From Opimibacter sp041746735 (GTDB lineage: Bacteria; Bacteroidota; Bacteroidia; Chitinophagales; Saprospiraceae), in the NCBI GenBank assembly GCA_041746735.1, contig JBGTGP010000038.1, positions 1 through 64,000 on the forward strand: a DNA stretch of 64,000 nt, given 5' to 3'. This document shows, piece by piece, positions 1-7,781 of the stretch (position 1 is the stretch's first letter; each line of letters starts with the position of its first letter). A program made the position numbers and the translations under genes. The notes under the pieces are model-generated. The model was not told the origin of the DNA. It saw nothing but the letters and a program-made list of their open reading frames with translations, and did no database searches.

Positions 1-137
1 CGTCAGACCAGTGCTTTGTCTCCGGCTTCCTTCATCCATTGCTTCACAACAATGAACTTGCCGTTCAACTAATGATTCCCCTTACCGGGCTCATAATGGA
101 CTTTCACCATCAAGTGTCTGCGCCCTGCCGGGCGCAC

Positions 138-180
138 AAAAAAAAGACGCTGTTGAAATTACTTCAACAGCGTCTTTTTG
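138..180 (-). terminator. Rho-independent terminator after the DUF4394 gene
   Basis: A perfect 17-bp inverted repeat (141-157 with 163-179) has a 5-base loop. Read leftward it ends in a run of eight T. It lies about 50 bases beyond the stop codon of the DUF4394 gene. The rightward strand also ends in T5, so it may work in both directions. Confidence 0.85.
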
Positions 181-229
181 GTGTGCCGGAAATGGAGACG
201 ATGTCGACTTCACATTCCCAATAGAATTG

Positions 230-1129
230 CTATCTGAGTGCCAATCCGATCAGGGGACGTGTACGTCCATACGAAGTAGCGCGTCCATTATTGAGGTTGA
301 TCAGCAGCAGCCGGTGTGCCAATTCCCGCGTATCGTCAAATCCATTACTGCCCGATGCCATATCGAGGAGGCTATTGCCATACTGCACCGTAAACCCGAG
401 ACTGGTGCCGACGATCTCGAAGCCCCCTTCCCCTTCAAATATAAAGCCCATCTGGCCCACCAGCTGAGGCCGATTTGGCGCAAGAGGAGAATCCTTATAC
501 AGGCCCTGATTGAGCAGATCGATATAATAGAGGGTGGAAGAAGTAGAGCCTGGCTTTGCCGCATAAGCTATACTGTTGAAATTAAATTCAGTGTCAGGAA
601 ATTGCTGTTCTACGCTCAGCACTTCGCCAGTCAATGGGCTGAGCCGGAGATTTTGTCCCTGATCCGTCACCAGACGGAGGGTGGCATCCACAATGTTGTA
701 ATCAAAGCCAATCAACTGGCCTGATATCTCAGGTCGGAATGTATCAACCGGCATTGGGTTAGCAATACCTGTGAGAAGGTCAATGGTATATAGTCGGCTC
801 ATACTGGACACACCATACAGCAGCCCACCCTGCAGACCTGATGTAGGCTGACGATCTATGGCCAACATAAACTCTCCGTCCCGAAGTCCTGAAATCGGCA
901 CCATGCCGGTTTCCTTTGCCGGAGGCCCTGATTTTAAAAATACCAGTTCGTTAGTCGGGGTCAATCCAATCAGATTGGTAGCCTGAGCGAGGTTGGTAAA
1001 AATAGAACGACCTTCCAGAGATACATCATCCTGAGAGACGATATCCTGATCTGTGGTACACCCCAGGAAGAAAAGAGTTCCGGCCCCGAAAAGAAGGCCT
1101 GTAAAAATGGATTTTAGTTTAAGTCTCAT
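230..1129 (-). CDS. DUF4394 domain-containing lipoprotein
   Basis: This is a predicted exported lipoprotein of 299 residues. From the ATG at 1129 it begins with a basic stretch and a hydrophobic segment ending in the lipobox FLGC, then a Thr/Asp-rich tail. An in-frame ATG 36 bases upstream would put 12 polar residues before the signal peptide, so I prefer 1129. The body contains DUF4394-type phrases: LTPTNELVFL, then a 'RQPTSGLQGGLLYGV' segment, then 'SRLYTIDLLTGIA', probably repeated blades of a propeller-like fold. The family has no established function. It stands alone, with a strong terminator after it and no nearby partner gene in the window. The family call is by recognition of these motifs. 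Confidence 0.75.
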   Translation of the reverse strand: MRLKLKSIFTGLLFGAGTLFFLGCTTDQDIVSQDDVSLEGRSIFTNLAQATNLIGLTPTNELVFLKSGPPAKETGMVPISGLRDGEFMLAIDRQPTSGLQGGLLYGVSSMSRLYTIDLLTGIANPMPVDTFRPEISGQLIGFDYNIVDATLRLVTDQGQNLRLSPLTGEVLSVEQQFPDTEFNFNSIAYAAKPGSTSSTLYYIDLLNQGLYKDSPLAPNRPQLVGQMGFIFEGEGGFEIVGTSLGFTVQYGNSLLDMASGSNGFDDTRELAHRLLLINLNNGRATSYGRTRPLIGLALR

Positions 1130-1496
1130 ATGGTTAGATGTTTTTAATTGTGACAAACCGCTCAAAGGGTGAGGGTCTTGAAAGATACTATTACACTTAA
1201 ATAAGGGAGAGGGGACCCTGGCGAAAACTGATGCAAAAGGGGTAGTTATTGTTGTTTGAAATATCCTTATACAACTGACCGTATACTTCCTTTTCGGTTT
1301 CCGGTTATGAAAGTACGGGTTTCTAACGTTCCAAACAAGCCAAAATTTGGCATTTGCTAAAAAGGGGTGTTTCCCCTCTCAGGGTTTTACCGGATAACCT
1401 GGTCCATGGGTATATAAAAAAGGGGATCACGGCAGCCCGAAGATCCCTATAAGTATAAGTTCTTTCCAGGTTCATCACCAGGAAATCAGGTTGGTT
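1130..1496. other. Gene-free spacer between DUF4394 gene and rplI
   Basis: No credible ORF or RNA gene is visible. The spacer holds the rplI terminator (1415-1447), a short palindrome GCCAAAATTTGGC at 1339-1351 and a small G4/C4 hairpin near 1363-1379 without a T run. A TATCTTTC sequence on the minus strand near 1180 resembles a -7 element for the DUF4394 gene but has one mismatch. Confidence 0.5.
1413..1447 (-). terminator. Terminator of the rpsF-rpsR-rplI operon
   Basis: Read leftward, GGGATC (1442-1447) pairs with GATCCC (1423-1428) around a 13-base loop and is followed by a run of six T. It lies about 50 bases after the rplI stop codon, where the operon should end. Confidence 0.65.
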
Positions 1497-1943
1497 CTAT
1501 TCTTCTACCACTTCAAAATGAACAGTAGCATGGACTTCAGGATGGAAGTTGATGGTGGCGGTATAGGCGCCTAGTGTCTTGACCTCGTCCTGCATCTCTA
1601 TTTTCTTGCGGATGACTTCGATCTCCATTTGATCTTTAAGGGCCTGCATCAGTTGCACATTGGTCACGCTCCCAAAGATTTTGCCACTGGTACCGGCTTT
1701 TGCACCGATACGCAATACCTTTCCTTCGAGTTTGGCTGCAATAGTTCTATACTCAGCGATACGATCCGCTTCGTGAGAGGCTTCGTCCGTACGAAGTTTT
1801 TCGAGTTTGGCCCGGTTCGTGGCATTGGCCACAAGAGCTAGTTTGGCGGGTATGAGAAAATTGCGTGCATATCCGGGCTTGACGCTCACCAGTTCATGCC
1901 GCTCCCCCAGTGTATCGATATCTTTCAGCAATATTATATCCAT
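1497..1943 (-). CDS. rplI: 50S ribosomal protein bL9
   Basis: bL9 bridges the base of the L1 stalk and reaches toward neighbouring ribosomes. The 148-residue protein has the standard length. Its N-terminal domain starts MDIILLKDIDTLGERHELV and contains the family signature GYARNFLIP, followed by the long connecting helix (about residues 45-75) and a C-terminal globular domain that includes the 'GKIFGSVT' segment. It is the last gene of the leftward operon rpsF-rpsR-rplI, an arrangement conserved across bacteria, 25 bases after rpsR and just before a terminator. Nothing is unusual. Confidence 0.97.
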   Translation of the reverse strand: MDIILLKDIDTLGERHELVSVKPGYARNFLIPAKLALVANATNRAKLEKLRTDEASHEADRIAEYRTIAAKLEGKVLRIGAKAGTSGKIFGSVTNVQLMQALKDQMEIEVIRKKIEMQDEVKTLGAYTATINFHPEVHATVHFEVVEE

Positions 1944-1968
1944 GATGTATGTGTCTGAAAATGAAGAA

Positions 1969-2235
1969 TTATTTTAAGAGGTCTGTCACGAAAGGCAGTA
2001 GTGCCAGGTGACGGGCCCGTTTAATAGCCTCGGATACCTTGCGCTGATACTTCAGTGAATTGCCGGTAATACGACGTGGCAGAATCTTTCCCTGCTCATT
2101 GAGGAACTGGGCCAGAAAATCAGGATCCTTATAGTCGATATGACGGATGCCGAATTTTTTAAACCGGCAATATTTCTTGCGTTGCTTTCCGATATTGGGA
2201 TTGCTGAGAAACTTGATATCTTCCTGTGTAGCCAT
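1969..2235 (-). CDS. rpsR: 30S ribosomal protein bS18
   Basis: bS18 binds the platform of the 30S subunit as a heterodimer with bS6. The 88-residue protein has the basic C-terminal core expected of the family: 'YKDPDFLAQFLNEQGKI' and 'PRRITGNSLKYQRKV' followed by 'AIKRARHLALLPF'. The N-terminal part carries the KKYCRFKK segment also usual in the family. It lies between rpsF (46 bases upstream) and rplI (25 bases downstream) and is surely co-transcribed with them. Confidence 0.97.
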   Translation of the reverse strand: MATQEDIKFLSNPNIGKQRKKYCRFKKFGIRHIDYKDPDFLAQFLNEQGKILPRRITGNSLKYQRKVSEAIKRARHLALLPFVTDLLK

Positions 2236-2281
2236 GATATAATGGTTTTATGACTGTTGAATGAATGTGGTGAACTGGAGT

Positions 2282-2731
2282 TTATTCCTCTTCTTCGATG
2301 ACCTCCGCCGGAATCTCGACGACCTCGACGACCTTGGCCACCGGTTCCGGCGCCACATCGGCAGGTTTGGCTGGTTTTTTCTTCAGCCGGTGGATCTTCT
2401 TAATGAGGCCATTGCGCTTGTCTTCATTATACTTGACGCCAAACTTGTCAAGTGCAATCGTCAGAAAACGCATGATACGCTCATCCCGGCGAAGGGCAAG
2501 TTCTACCGGTGCAATTGCTGCACCGTTTTCCGCTATAAACTCGATGGTAAAATACACCCCGGAGTTACGCTTGTTGATGGGATATGCCAGTTGCTTTAAT
2601 CCCGTATCGTCGACAAAGACGATAGTAGCTCCTTGTTTCTTGATCTGATCCTCATACGTCTTCCGAATAGATTGAATCTCTTCGTTGGACAATACCGGAT
2701 CGACAATGAATGTCAATTCGTAGTGCCGCAT
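2282..2731 (-). CDS. rpsF: 30S ribosomal protein bS6
   Basis: bS6 pairs with bS18 on the 30S platform. The start is the ATG at 2731 giving MRHYELTFIVDP, which matches the family N-terminus; the longer reading frame to 2776 adds 15 residues without homology and is rejected. Residues 1-100 form the ferredoxin-like S6 fold (segments RHYELTFIV, KQLAYPI, YFTIEFI, ERIMRFLTIAL). A tail of about 40 residues follows, first Lys-rich and then Pro/Val/Glu-rich and ending in four Glu, longer than in the E. coli protein. First gene of the operon; a TATCTTTG -7 element lies about 80 bases upstream. Confidence 0.97.
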   Translation of the reverse strand: MRHYELTFIVDPVLSNEEIQSIRKTYEDQIKKQGATIVFVDDTGLKQLAYPINKRNSGVYFTIEFIAENGAAIAPVELALRRDERIMRFLTIALDKFGVKYNEDKRNGLIKKIHRLKKKPAKPADVAPEPVAKVVEVVEIPAEVIEEEE

Positions 2732-3112
2732 GGCATTTGCCTGGATTTGTAGCCTGCACACTCCCGAGGGCTGCAAGCGCGTGTAAATAAAATAATGTCA
2801 AAAACGGGCGGCAAAGATAATCATAATGTACTGGAAACAGCAGGTCTCCGGCTTTTTTATTTTGTCTCCGCCCGCACCAGACTCCTATCGCGCCGGCACT
2901 TCCCGTATATAGTCTCCAAGTCCTTCGATAAGATTTTGATTATCAATAATTTATATGTTCATAAATCTCATATGTGCGGTGCAAAATGTCTACTCGAACA
3001 AAGTCCAACTTTCCCCATCATTCAAGTGCATTTATCCCACCTCTCCTGAGTTTCAGACCCTCCTTTGACTACCTGCTGTCATAAATCTGTGATTCAATCG
3101 GCCGATAAAGTG
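2732..3112. other. Leader of rpsF and spacer to the DUF4920 gene
   Basis: The first 80 bases are the untranslated leader of rpsF (leftward). It contains an imperfect hairpin, TGCAGCC (2770-2776 region) with GGCTACA, placed where autoregulatory S6:S18 binding elements are found in other bacteria; assignment to that class is only a guess. The rest, to the -7-like element at 3113, is AT-rich with no credible gene. Confidence 0.4.
2812..2819 (-). promoter_or_regulatory. -7 element for the rpsF operon
   Basis: TATCTTTG on the minus strand matches the Bacteroidota -7 consensus TAnnTTTG exactly. It sits 80 bases before rpsF. I see no clear TTG -33 box at the usual 19-21 base distance. Confidence 0.5.
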
Positions 3113-3146
3113 TACCTTTATGTCCTTAATTTTAATCAATATTTAT

Positions 3147-3653
3147 ATGAAAAGAGTATCATGTATAGCCGTTCTGATCGCAGGAATGGCATTTTGGATC
3201 GGTTGTAAAAACAGCGGAACAACCACCTCGGCTGAAGACACCGAAACAACCGTAACTTCATTTGGTACAGGTGTTACTAATCCTGATGCCGTCATGAGTT
3301 TTGAACAGGTCAATGCACGTCTTGAGCAGACAGATAGCACACATGCTATTCTCAGAGCTAAAGTTACTGAGGTCTGTCAAGCCAAAGGTTGCTGGATGAA
3401 TGTCGTCGATCCTGCCGGTGGATCAGAGGAGGAGATCTTCGTTCAGTTTAAGGACTATGGTTTCTTTATGCCTAAAGATCTGGCTGGCAAAGAAGTCATC
3501 ATGGAAGGCCTGGCCTATAAGGAAATAACCTCCGTGGAGGATCTGAAGCATTATGCTGAGGATGAAGGTAAAAGCCCGGATGAAATCGCCGGTATTACCG
3601 AGCCCGTCCTTCAGAAAAAATTTATGGCTTTTGGGGTTGTACTGGTGCAGTAA
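3147..3653 (+). CDS. DUF4920 domain-containing lipoprotein
   Basis: A predicted exported lipoprotein of 168 residues. The ATG at 3147 gives MKRVSC and a hydrophobic stretch ending at the lipobox WIGC; an ATG at 3120 would only add nine residues in front of the signal peptide. After a Thr/Ser-rich linker, residues 45-168 form the DUF4920 domain with its hallmark VCQAKGCWM, the segments 'FVQFKDYGFFMP' and 'FMAFGVVL'. The fold resembles an OB barrel and the paired Cys suggest metal or redox chemistry, but no function is established. It is a single-gene unit with its own terminator. A TACCTTTA sequence at 3113-3120 may be its -7 element. Confidence 0.85.
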   Translation: MKRVSCIAVLIAGMAFWIGCKNSGTTTSAEDTETTVTSFGTGVTNPDAVMSFEQVNARLEQTDSTHAILRAKVTEVCQAKGCWMNVVDPAGGSEEEIFVQFKDYGFFMPKDLAGKEVIMEGLAYKEITSVEDLKHYAEDEGKSPDEIAGITEPVLQKKFMAFGVVLVQ

Positions 3654-3675
3654 GACTCTTTCGCTATCAAAATTC

Positions 3676-3714
3676 AACGCCTGATAAGAACTTCCTTTTC
3701 AGGCGTTTTTCTTT
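3676..3714 (+). terminator. Terminator after the DUF4920 gene
   Basis: AACGCCTGA (3676-3684) pairs with TCAGGCGTT (3699-3707) around a 14-base loop, followed by T-rich sequence. It separates this gene from the convergent BioD-like gene, whose stop codon is immediately beyond. Confidence 0.7.
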
Positions 3715-4811
3715 TACTTCAGCCCCAACTGCCGCTGAAGGAGTTCTAAATCCACATATTCCCCTACCAATTCTACTGCCCGTCGCACCTTCCATGGAGT
3801 ATCCTGGTTGATCTTGACCTCTATTTTACTGATCTGTAGCACCGATCCATACGTATCCAGTTCTGTGCGTACCATCGGAATCTTGTGTTTGACGATGTAA
3901 TCAATTGAACGGCTATCGGGTGTGCCCTGTCCGGTGAGCACAATTCCGGAAAGTGGGGATTTCGTTTTTCGCATCAGTTTGGTGATGGAATTGATTTTCT
4001 CCAGAGCGGGTTCCAACTGCCGGACTGCGGCTACCAGGAGTATGTTTTCAAAGGATTTGAGTTCCTGGGTATCCAGAAGAGACCCTGCCATAATATCCCC
4101 CACTTTGTGGTCCAGGTTTTCGGGATTATGTGTCACCAACCCGGAGATAGAATCCATTATGGTCCGCATGACCGGGTAGGCCAGACTTTTCTCATACGGT
4201 ATAAGTCCGAGCAACGCGATACCCCGGGGCTGCAGCCACTTGTTGAGATAATATCGTACGCGCTCCATTTTACCCGGGATGACTTTATTGACAATCACAC
4301 CGAGGATCGGAACACCTTCCTCTCGGAACAGGGCAAGGTTCATATTGAGCATATCGATAGTACTCCCGATACCTCCTTCGACCACCATGACAACCGGTGC
4401 ATTGACCAATTTGGCTACACGTGCATTGGACATTCCGACGATGCTCCCTACACCGGGATGGCCGGTCCCCTCGAATATGACGACATCATGTACCCGGTCC
4501 AGTTCAATAGCGGCGGCACGAATATCAGCATCAAGGTTAAATTCCTCCGGATGTTCCAAAAACCGGGTGGTGGCGCCTGTGCCCAGTATCACCGGACTGT
4601 GCAGTCGCGGATCCAGTTTGAAATCGATGAGATCCGCAAACAGCACCGTATCCTTATCCACACGAAGACTGTCCACCTCCAGGGATTTCTGACCTACGGG
4701 TTTGCAATACCCTACCTTATATCCTTCACGTATCAGCGCCGAGACCAGCCCTAATGTGCAGGTGGTTTTACCAACATGCTGACTGGAGGCTGCCATATAA
4801 ATATTCTTCAT
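3714..4811 (-). CDS. BioD-like P-loop protein with DRTGG domain (Pta N-terminal-like)
   Basis: This 365-residue cytoplasmic protein combines an N-terminal dethiobiotin-synthetase-like ATPase (AAA_26, about residues 1-210; P-loop SSQHVGKTT; 'EGTGHPGVGSIVGMSNARVA' for the second nucleotide site) with a C-terminal DRTGG domain (about 215-330, including LVAAVRQLEPAL and GIVLTGQGTPD). The pair matches the regulatory N-terminal half of long phosphotransacetylases, but no catalytic Pta domain follows. I chose ATG 4811 because it places the protein start right at the P-loop strand (MKNIYMAASS), four bases after panC; an ATG at 4832 would overlap panC. Co-transcription with panC is likely. The role is unknown; biotin or cobyrinate synthesis is not supported by context. 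Confidence 0.75.
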   Translation of the reverse strand: MKNIYMAASSQHVGKTTCTLGLVSALIREGYKVGYCKPVGQKSLEVDSLRVDKDTVLFADLIDFKLDPRLHSPVILGTGATTRFLEHPEEFNLDADIRAAAIELDRVHDVVIFEGTGHPGVGSIVGMSNARVAKLVNAPVVMVVEGGIGSTIDMLNMNLALFREEGVPILGVIVNKVIPGKMERVRYYLNKWLQPRGIALLGLIPYEKSLAYPVMRTIMDSISGLVTHNPENLDHKVGDIMAGSLLDTQELKSFENILLVAAVRQLEPALEKINSITKLMRKTKSPLSGIVLTGQGTPDSRSIDYIVKHKIPMVRTELDTYGSVLQISKIEVKINQDTPWKVRRAVELVGEYVDLELLQRQLGLK

Positions 4812-4815
4812 TCTC

Positions 4816-5685
4816 TTAGACGTTTGAATCATTTGCTTTGCTCAGGATCATATTGTCGATCAGCCTGACGCCTTCAATTTTTACAGCGCAGCAAACTATG
4901 ATCTCTTCTGCCTGATCTATGTGCAAGAGGGGTTCGAGGGACTGACCATCGACAATTTCAACATAATCCGGATCAAAATACCCCTGTCGCAGTGCCTCCA
5001 TCGCTGTTTCCCGTACTTGCCTTATATCCATGCCCTGAACCATTGCCTCTAAACTCTCCCGCAAAGTGGTGTATATACGTCCAGCTTCGCGTCTTGCTTC
5101 AGGACTGAGCCTGGCGTTGCGGGAACTCATCGCCAGCCCGTTTTCCTCCCGGATCGTAGGGCACATGATCAATCTGACAGGTAAATGTAAATCCCGGATC
5201 AACTTCCGGATGATGGCAAACTGCTGGAAATCTTTTTGGCCCATGAACAACTGGTCAGGAGTTATGATATCCAGCAGACGATGTACGACCTCTGCCATAC
5301 CTTCGAAATGTCCGGGCCTGAAATGGCCTTCCATGATCAGGGCCGAGGGCCCCGGATCAAACGCAATACGATGTATGTCCCCCGGAGGATAGATATCGTC
5401 TACATCCGGCAGGAATACCATATCGATTCCACTTTCATATAATAATCTGAGATCGCTTTCTATTGGTTTGGGATATTGCCGGAGGTCTTCACTATCATTA
5501 AATTGTCTCGGATTGACAAAGATCGATACTACAGTAAGGTCTGAGCTTGCCCTGCTTTCCGTGACCAGGGATAGGTGGCCCTGGTGCAACGCTCCCATGG
5601 TCGGCACAAAGCCAATGATCAGACCTTTTTCCCGCTGGTGATCAATCCATTGACGTACATGGTGTACCCGTTTAAAAATGAACAT
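4816..5685 (-). CDS. panC: Pantoate--beta-alanine ligase
   Basis: Catalyses ATP-dependent condensation of pantoate and beta-alanine to pantothenate, the last step before coenzyme A synthesis proper. The 289-residue protein has the nucleotidyltransferase motif HQGH at residues 34-37 within 'PTMGALHQGHLSL', the FVNPRQF pantoate-site segment, the GQKDFQQ motif and the MSSRNARL loop that acts like KMSKS. Length is normal. It runs opposite to panD, which supplies its beta-alanine, across a 178-base divergent spacer that probably holds both promoters. Confidence 0.96.
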   Translation of the reverse strand: MFIFKRVHHVRQWIDHQREKGLIIGFVPTMGALHQGHLSLVTESRASSDLTVVSIFVNPRQFNDSEDLRQYPKPIESDLRLLYESGIDMVFLPDVDDIYPPGDIHRIAFDPGPSALIMEGHFRPGHFEGMAEVVHRLLDIITPDQLFMGQKDFQQFAIIRKLIRDLHLPVRLIMCPTIREENGLAMSSRNARLSPEARREAGRIYTTLRESLEAMVQGMDIRQVRETAMEALRQGYFDPDYVEIVDGQSLEPLLHIDQAEEIIVCCAVKIEGVRLIDNMILSKANDSNV

Positions 5686-5849
5686 TGATTCTATCGTCGT
5701 GTTTTACGTTTGTTTGGAAGCCGAATCGGGTGAAAAGGTAGTGAAATCAGTTGGCAGTATGCTTTCGTTTTATACCGAACGGTCTCCGGCCGGTGGACCG
5801 TTTGTGTCTCAGGATTATTACCGCTTCTACTCAATTCCCAATTAACCGT

Positions 5850-5857
5850 TACTTTTG
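5850..5857 (+). promoter_or_regulatory. -7 element for panD, very close to the start codon
   Basis: TACTTTTG matches TAnnTTTG. Only six bases separate it from the panD ATG, so transcription would begin at or next to the start codon. No -33 box is clear. Confidence 0.5.
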
Positions 5858-5863
5858 TCGCCC

Positions 5864-6214
5864 ATGTTTTTACAACTCCTTAGGTCCAAGATTCACCGTG
5901 CAGTCGTGACAGAGTCCAATCTCAACTATGTAGGGAGTATCACCATCGATGAGGCGCTGATGGAAGCGGCCGGATTACTGGAGGGTGAGCGGGTACAAGT
6001 CGTCAACAATAACAATGGGGCACGCTTCGAGACCTATGTCATCCGGGGCGAGCGGCATAGTGGACAAATCTGCCTTAACGGAGCAGCTTCCCGGTTAGTC
6101 CAGATTGGGGATATCCTGATCATCATGGCCTATGCCTGGATGTCCGCAGAAGAAGCGCAGTCTTTTAAGCCGTTCAGCGTATTTCCGGATGAGCATAACC
6201 AAATCAAGTCATAG
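5864..6214 (+). CDS. panD: Aspartate 1-decarboxylase
   Basis: Makes beta-alanine from aspartate with a pyruvoyl group. The zymogen self-cleaves between Gly24 and Ser25, seen here in 'NYVGSITIDE'. The 116-residue length, N-terminal LRSKIHRA, 'NNNNGARFETYVI' (with the conserved Tyr) and 'NGAASRLVQIGDILIIMAYA' all match. The ATG at 5864 is preferred to a TTG nine bases upstream because the family starts MF/MLxxMLKSKIHR. The gene is divergent from panC and followed after three bases by a membrane protein gene, so it heads a rightward operon. Confidence 0.96.
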   Translation: MFLQLLRSKIHRAVVTESNLNYVGSITIDEALMEAAGLLEGERVQVVNNNNGARFETYVIRGERHSGQICLNGAASRLVQIGDILIIMAYAWMSAEEAQSFKPFSVFPDEHNQIKS

Positions 6215-6217
6215 CTG

Positions 6218-7294
6218 GTGGCCCTTCCTAAGCGAGTCCGTGAGTTTATACAGTTTATTCTCTTTACGGGAATTGGTGTATTGATTCTTTTTCTTGTATA
6301 CCGGAGTCAGAATGCTGCTTATATAGCAGATTGCACCCTACGAGGAATTCCCGAAGCCGATTGCAGCCTTTTAGACAAGTTGAAATCAGATTTTGCTTCG
6401 GTCAATTATTGGTGGGTGCTATCGATAGTTATAGCCTTTCTCCTCAGTAATGTCATCAGAGCGCACCGATGGCTCCTGTTGATCAAAACGCTTGGTGTCC
6501 GCGGGCGAATGTCCAATGCCTTTTTTACCATCATGGTCGGTTACTTTGCCAATATGGGCCTTCCCCGTGTGGGAGAGGTCGTGCGAGCCGGGCTCTTTTC
6601 CCGTTATGAATCGATCAGTCCTGAAAAAGTAATGGGAACCATTGTGGTAGATCGCATACTAGATTTATTGAGTCTCCTCTTTGCCATCTTGTTGGCGCTG
6701 ATGCTGCAAGGGTCGGTCTTGTTTGCTTTTTTTAAAGGTAAAATCGGTCATTCGGTTTTTGGCCAAGGGTGGCTGTATCTGGTCATCCTCATAGTGGTCC
6801 TGGGCCTTATCGGGATATATCGGTTTCGGCGTGTCATCAAGCGCTGGCGTTTGTATCGTAAAATACATCACCTCGTCGAGGGATTCCGGGATGGATTGCG
6901 GAGTCTGCGTCGTGTGGAAAAACCCTGGATCCTGCTGTTAGATACAGTGTTGATCTGGCTCATGTACTATCTCATGATGTTTCTTTGTTTCAAATCCTTT
7001 CCCCCGACCACCCATTTGGGAGCTATGGCCGGTTTGATGACCTTTGTATTCGGAGGCCTGGGCATTGTTTTTCCATCCCCGGGTGGAATGGGTACATTCC
7101 ATGCGATGGTCATAACCGCACTGGCCATTTATGGGATCAATGGGGATGACGCATTCTCTTTTGCCAACATTCAGTATTTTTCGGTCCAGCTCTTTGGGTG
7201 TGTGTTGCTGGGCATTACAGGACTCATCGTACTCCCCATCATCAATAAAAAACCGAAACGGCATGTCATCGACTCTACCACCGGCACAGAATAA
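6218..7294 (+). CDS. Lysylphosphatidylglycerol synthase-TM/flippase-like membrane protein (UPF0104)
   Basis: A polytopic inner-membrane protein of 358 residues with about eight hydrophobic segments. It shows the family motifs 'SNVIRAHRWLLLI', the loop 'YFANMGLPRVGEVVRAGLF' and the later 'FGGLGIVFPSPGGMGTFHAM'. The family covers the transmembrane half of MprF-type enzymes and presumed lipid or glycolipid flippases; no aminoacyl-transferase domain is attached. Translation probably starts at GTG 6218, three bases after the panD stop, and the 3' end overlaps the next gene by 32 bases. The substrate is unknown. Confidence 0.8.
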   Translation: MALPKRVREFIQFILFTGIGVLILFLVYRSQNAAYIADCTLRGIPEADCSLLDKLKSDFASVNYWWVLSIVIAFLLSNVIRAHRWLLLIKTLGVRGRMSNAFFTIMVGYFANMGLPRVGEVVRAGLFSRYESISPEKVMGTIVVDRILDLLSLLFAILLALMLQGSVLFAFFKGKIGHSVFGQGWLYLVILIVVLGLIGIYRFRRVIKRWRLYRKIHHLVEGFRDGLRSLRRVEKPWILLLDTVLIWLMYYLMMFLCFKSFPPTTHLGAMAGLMTFVFGGLGIVFPSPGGMGTFHAMVITALAIYGINGDDAFSFANIQYFSVQLFGCVLLGITGLIVLPIINKKPKRHVIDSTTGTE

Positions 7295-7781
7295 GATTTT
7301 GGACCGGCATGCCCTCCAGCACCGTATCGGCCAATGGCATGCTGCAGGACAGGAGATCGTATTGACCAACGGTTGTTTTGATATTTTACACATGGGCCAT
7401 ATCCAATATCTCGAAGCCGCGTCAAGACTGGGCGACCGTCTCATCGTGGCGGTCAATGACGATGATTCTGTTCGTAAACTCAAAGGGGAAACCCGCCCCA
7501 TCAATGTACTTGCCAGCCGTATGTATCTGCTGGCATCCCTCGCCTGCGTTGATGCTGTTGTTTCCTTTAGCGAGGATACTCCGCTCGAACTCCTCCTCCT
7601 CCTCCGGCCGGATATTCTGGTCAAAGGAGGCGATTACACCCCCGACGCGATTGTGGGGGCAGAGGAGGTCCGTTCCTGGGGCGGGCGGGTGGACGTAATC
7701 CCGTATGTAGAAGGACTCAGTACGTCAAAACTCGAAAGCAGGATTCTGGAATTGCACCGGAACAAAAACCAACCGACATGA
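7263..7781 (+). CDS. rfaE2: D-glycero-beta-D-manno-heptose 1-phosphate adenylyltransferase
   Basis: Forms ADP-heptose from heptose 1-phosphate for the lipopolysaccharide core. The 172-residue protein is the stand-alone cytidylyltransferase-like domain, equal to the C-terminal half of E. coli HldE. Signature: 'VLTNGCFDILHMGHIQYL' with HMGH at residues 43-46, 'NDDDSVRKLKG' and 'PDILVKGGDYTP' with the 'GLSTSKL' loop near the end. The ATG at 7263 is chosen; the reading frame extends upstream but that part is a shadow of the membrane gene. It overlaps its neighbours on both sides (32 bases upstream, 4 bases ATGA downstream), so translation is probably coupled. Confidence 0.92.
   Translation: MSSTLPPAQNKILDRHALQHRIGQWHAAGQEIVLTNGCFDILHMGHIQYLEAASRLGDRLIVAVNDDDSVRKLKGETRPINVLASRMYLLASLACVDAVVSFSEDTPLELLLLLRPDILVKGGDYTPDAIVGAEEVRSWGGRVDVIPYVEGLSTSKLESRILELHRNKNQPT

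Noticed and set aside
3..110. Minus-strand frame reading LNGKFIVVKQWMKEAGDKALV with a short open stretch before it
   Set aside because: It looks coding by composition, but a TAG interrupts it after 13 codons and it lies just past a terminator. Too little sequence to call a gene or pseudogene.
39..224. A 61-codon plus-strand frame at the left edge
   Set aside because: It runs straight through the 17-bp terminator hairpin and has no protein-like pattern.
2795..3049. An 84-codon plus-strand ORF upstream of the DUF4920 gene
   Set aside because: It overlaps the rpsF promoter, has no recognisable domain and Arg/Cys-rich composition typical of chance frames.
7131..7262. Upstream extension of the heptose adenylyltransferase
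   Set aside because: It lies in the end of the membrane protein gene and adds 44 residues without homology; the family begins near ATG 7263.
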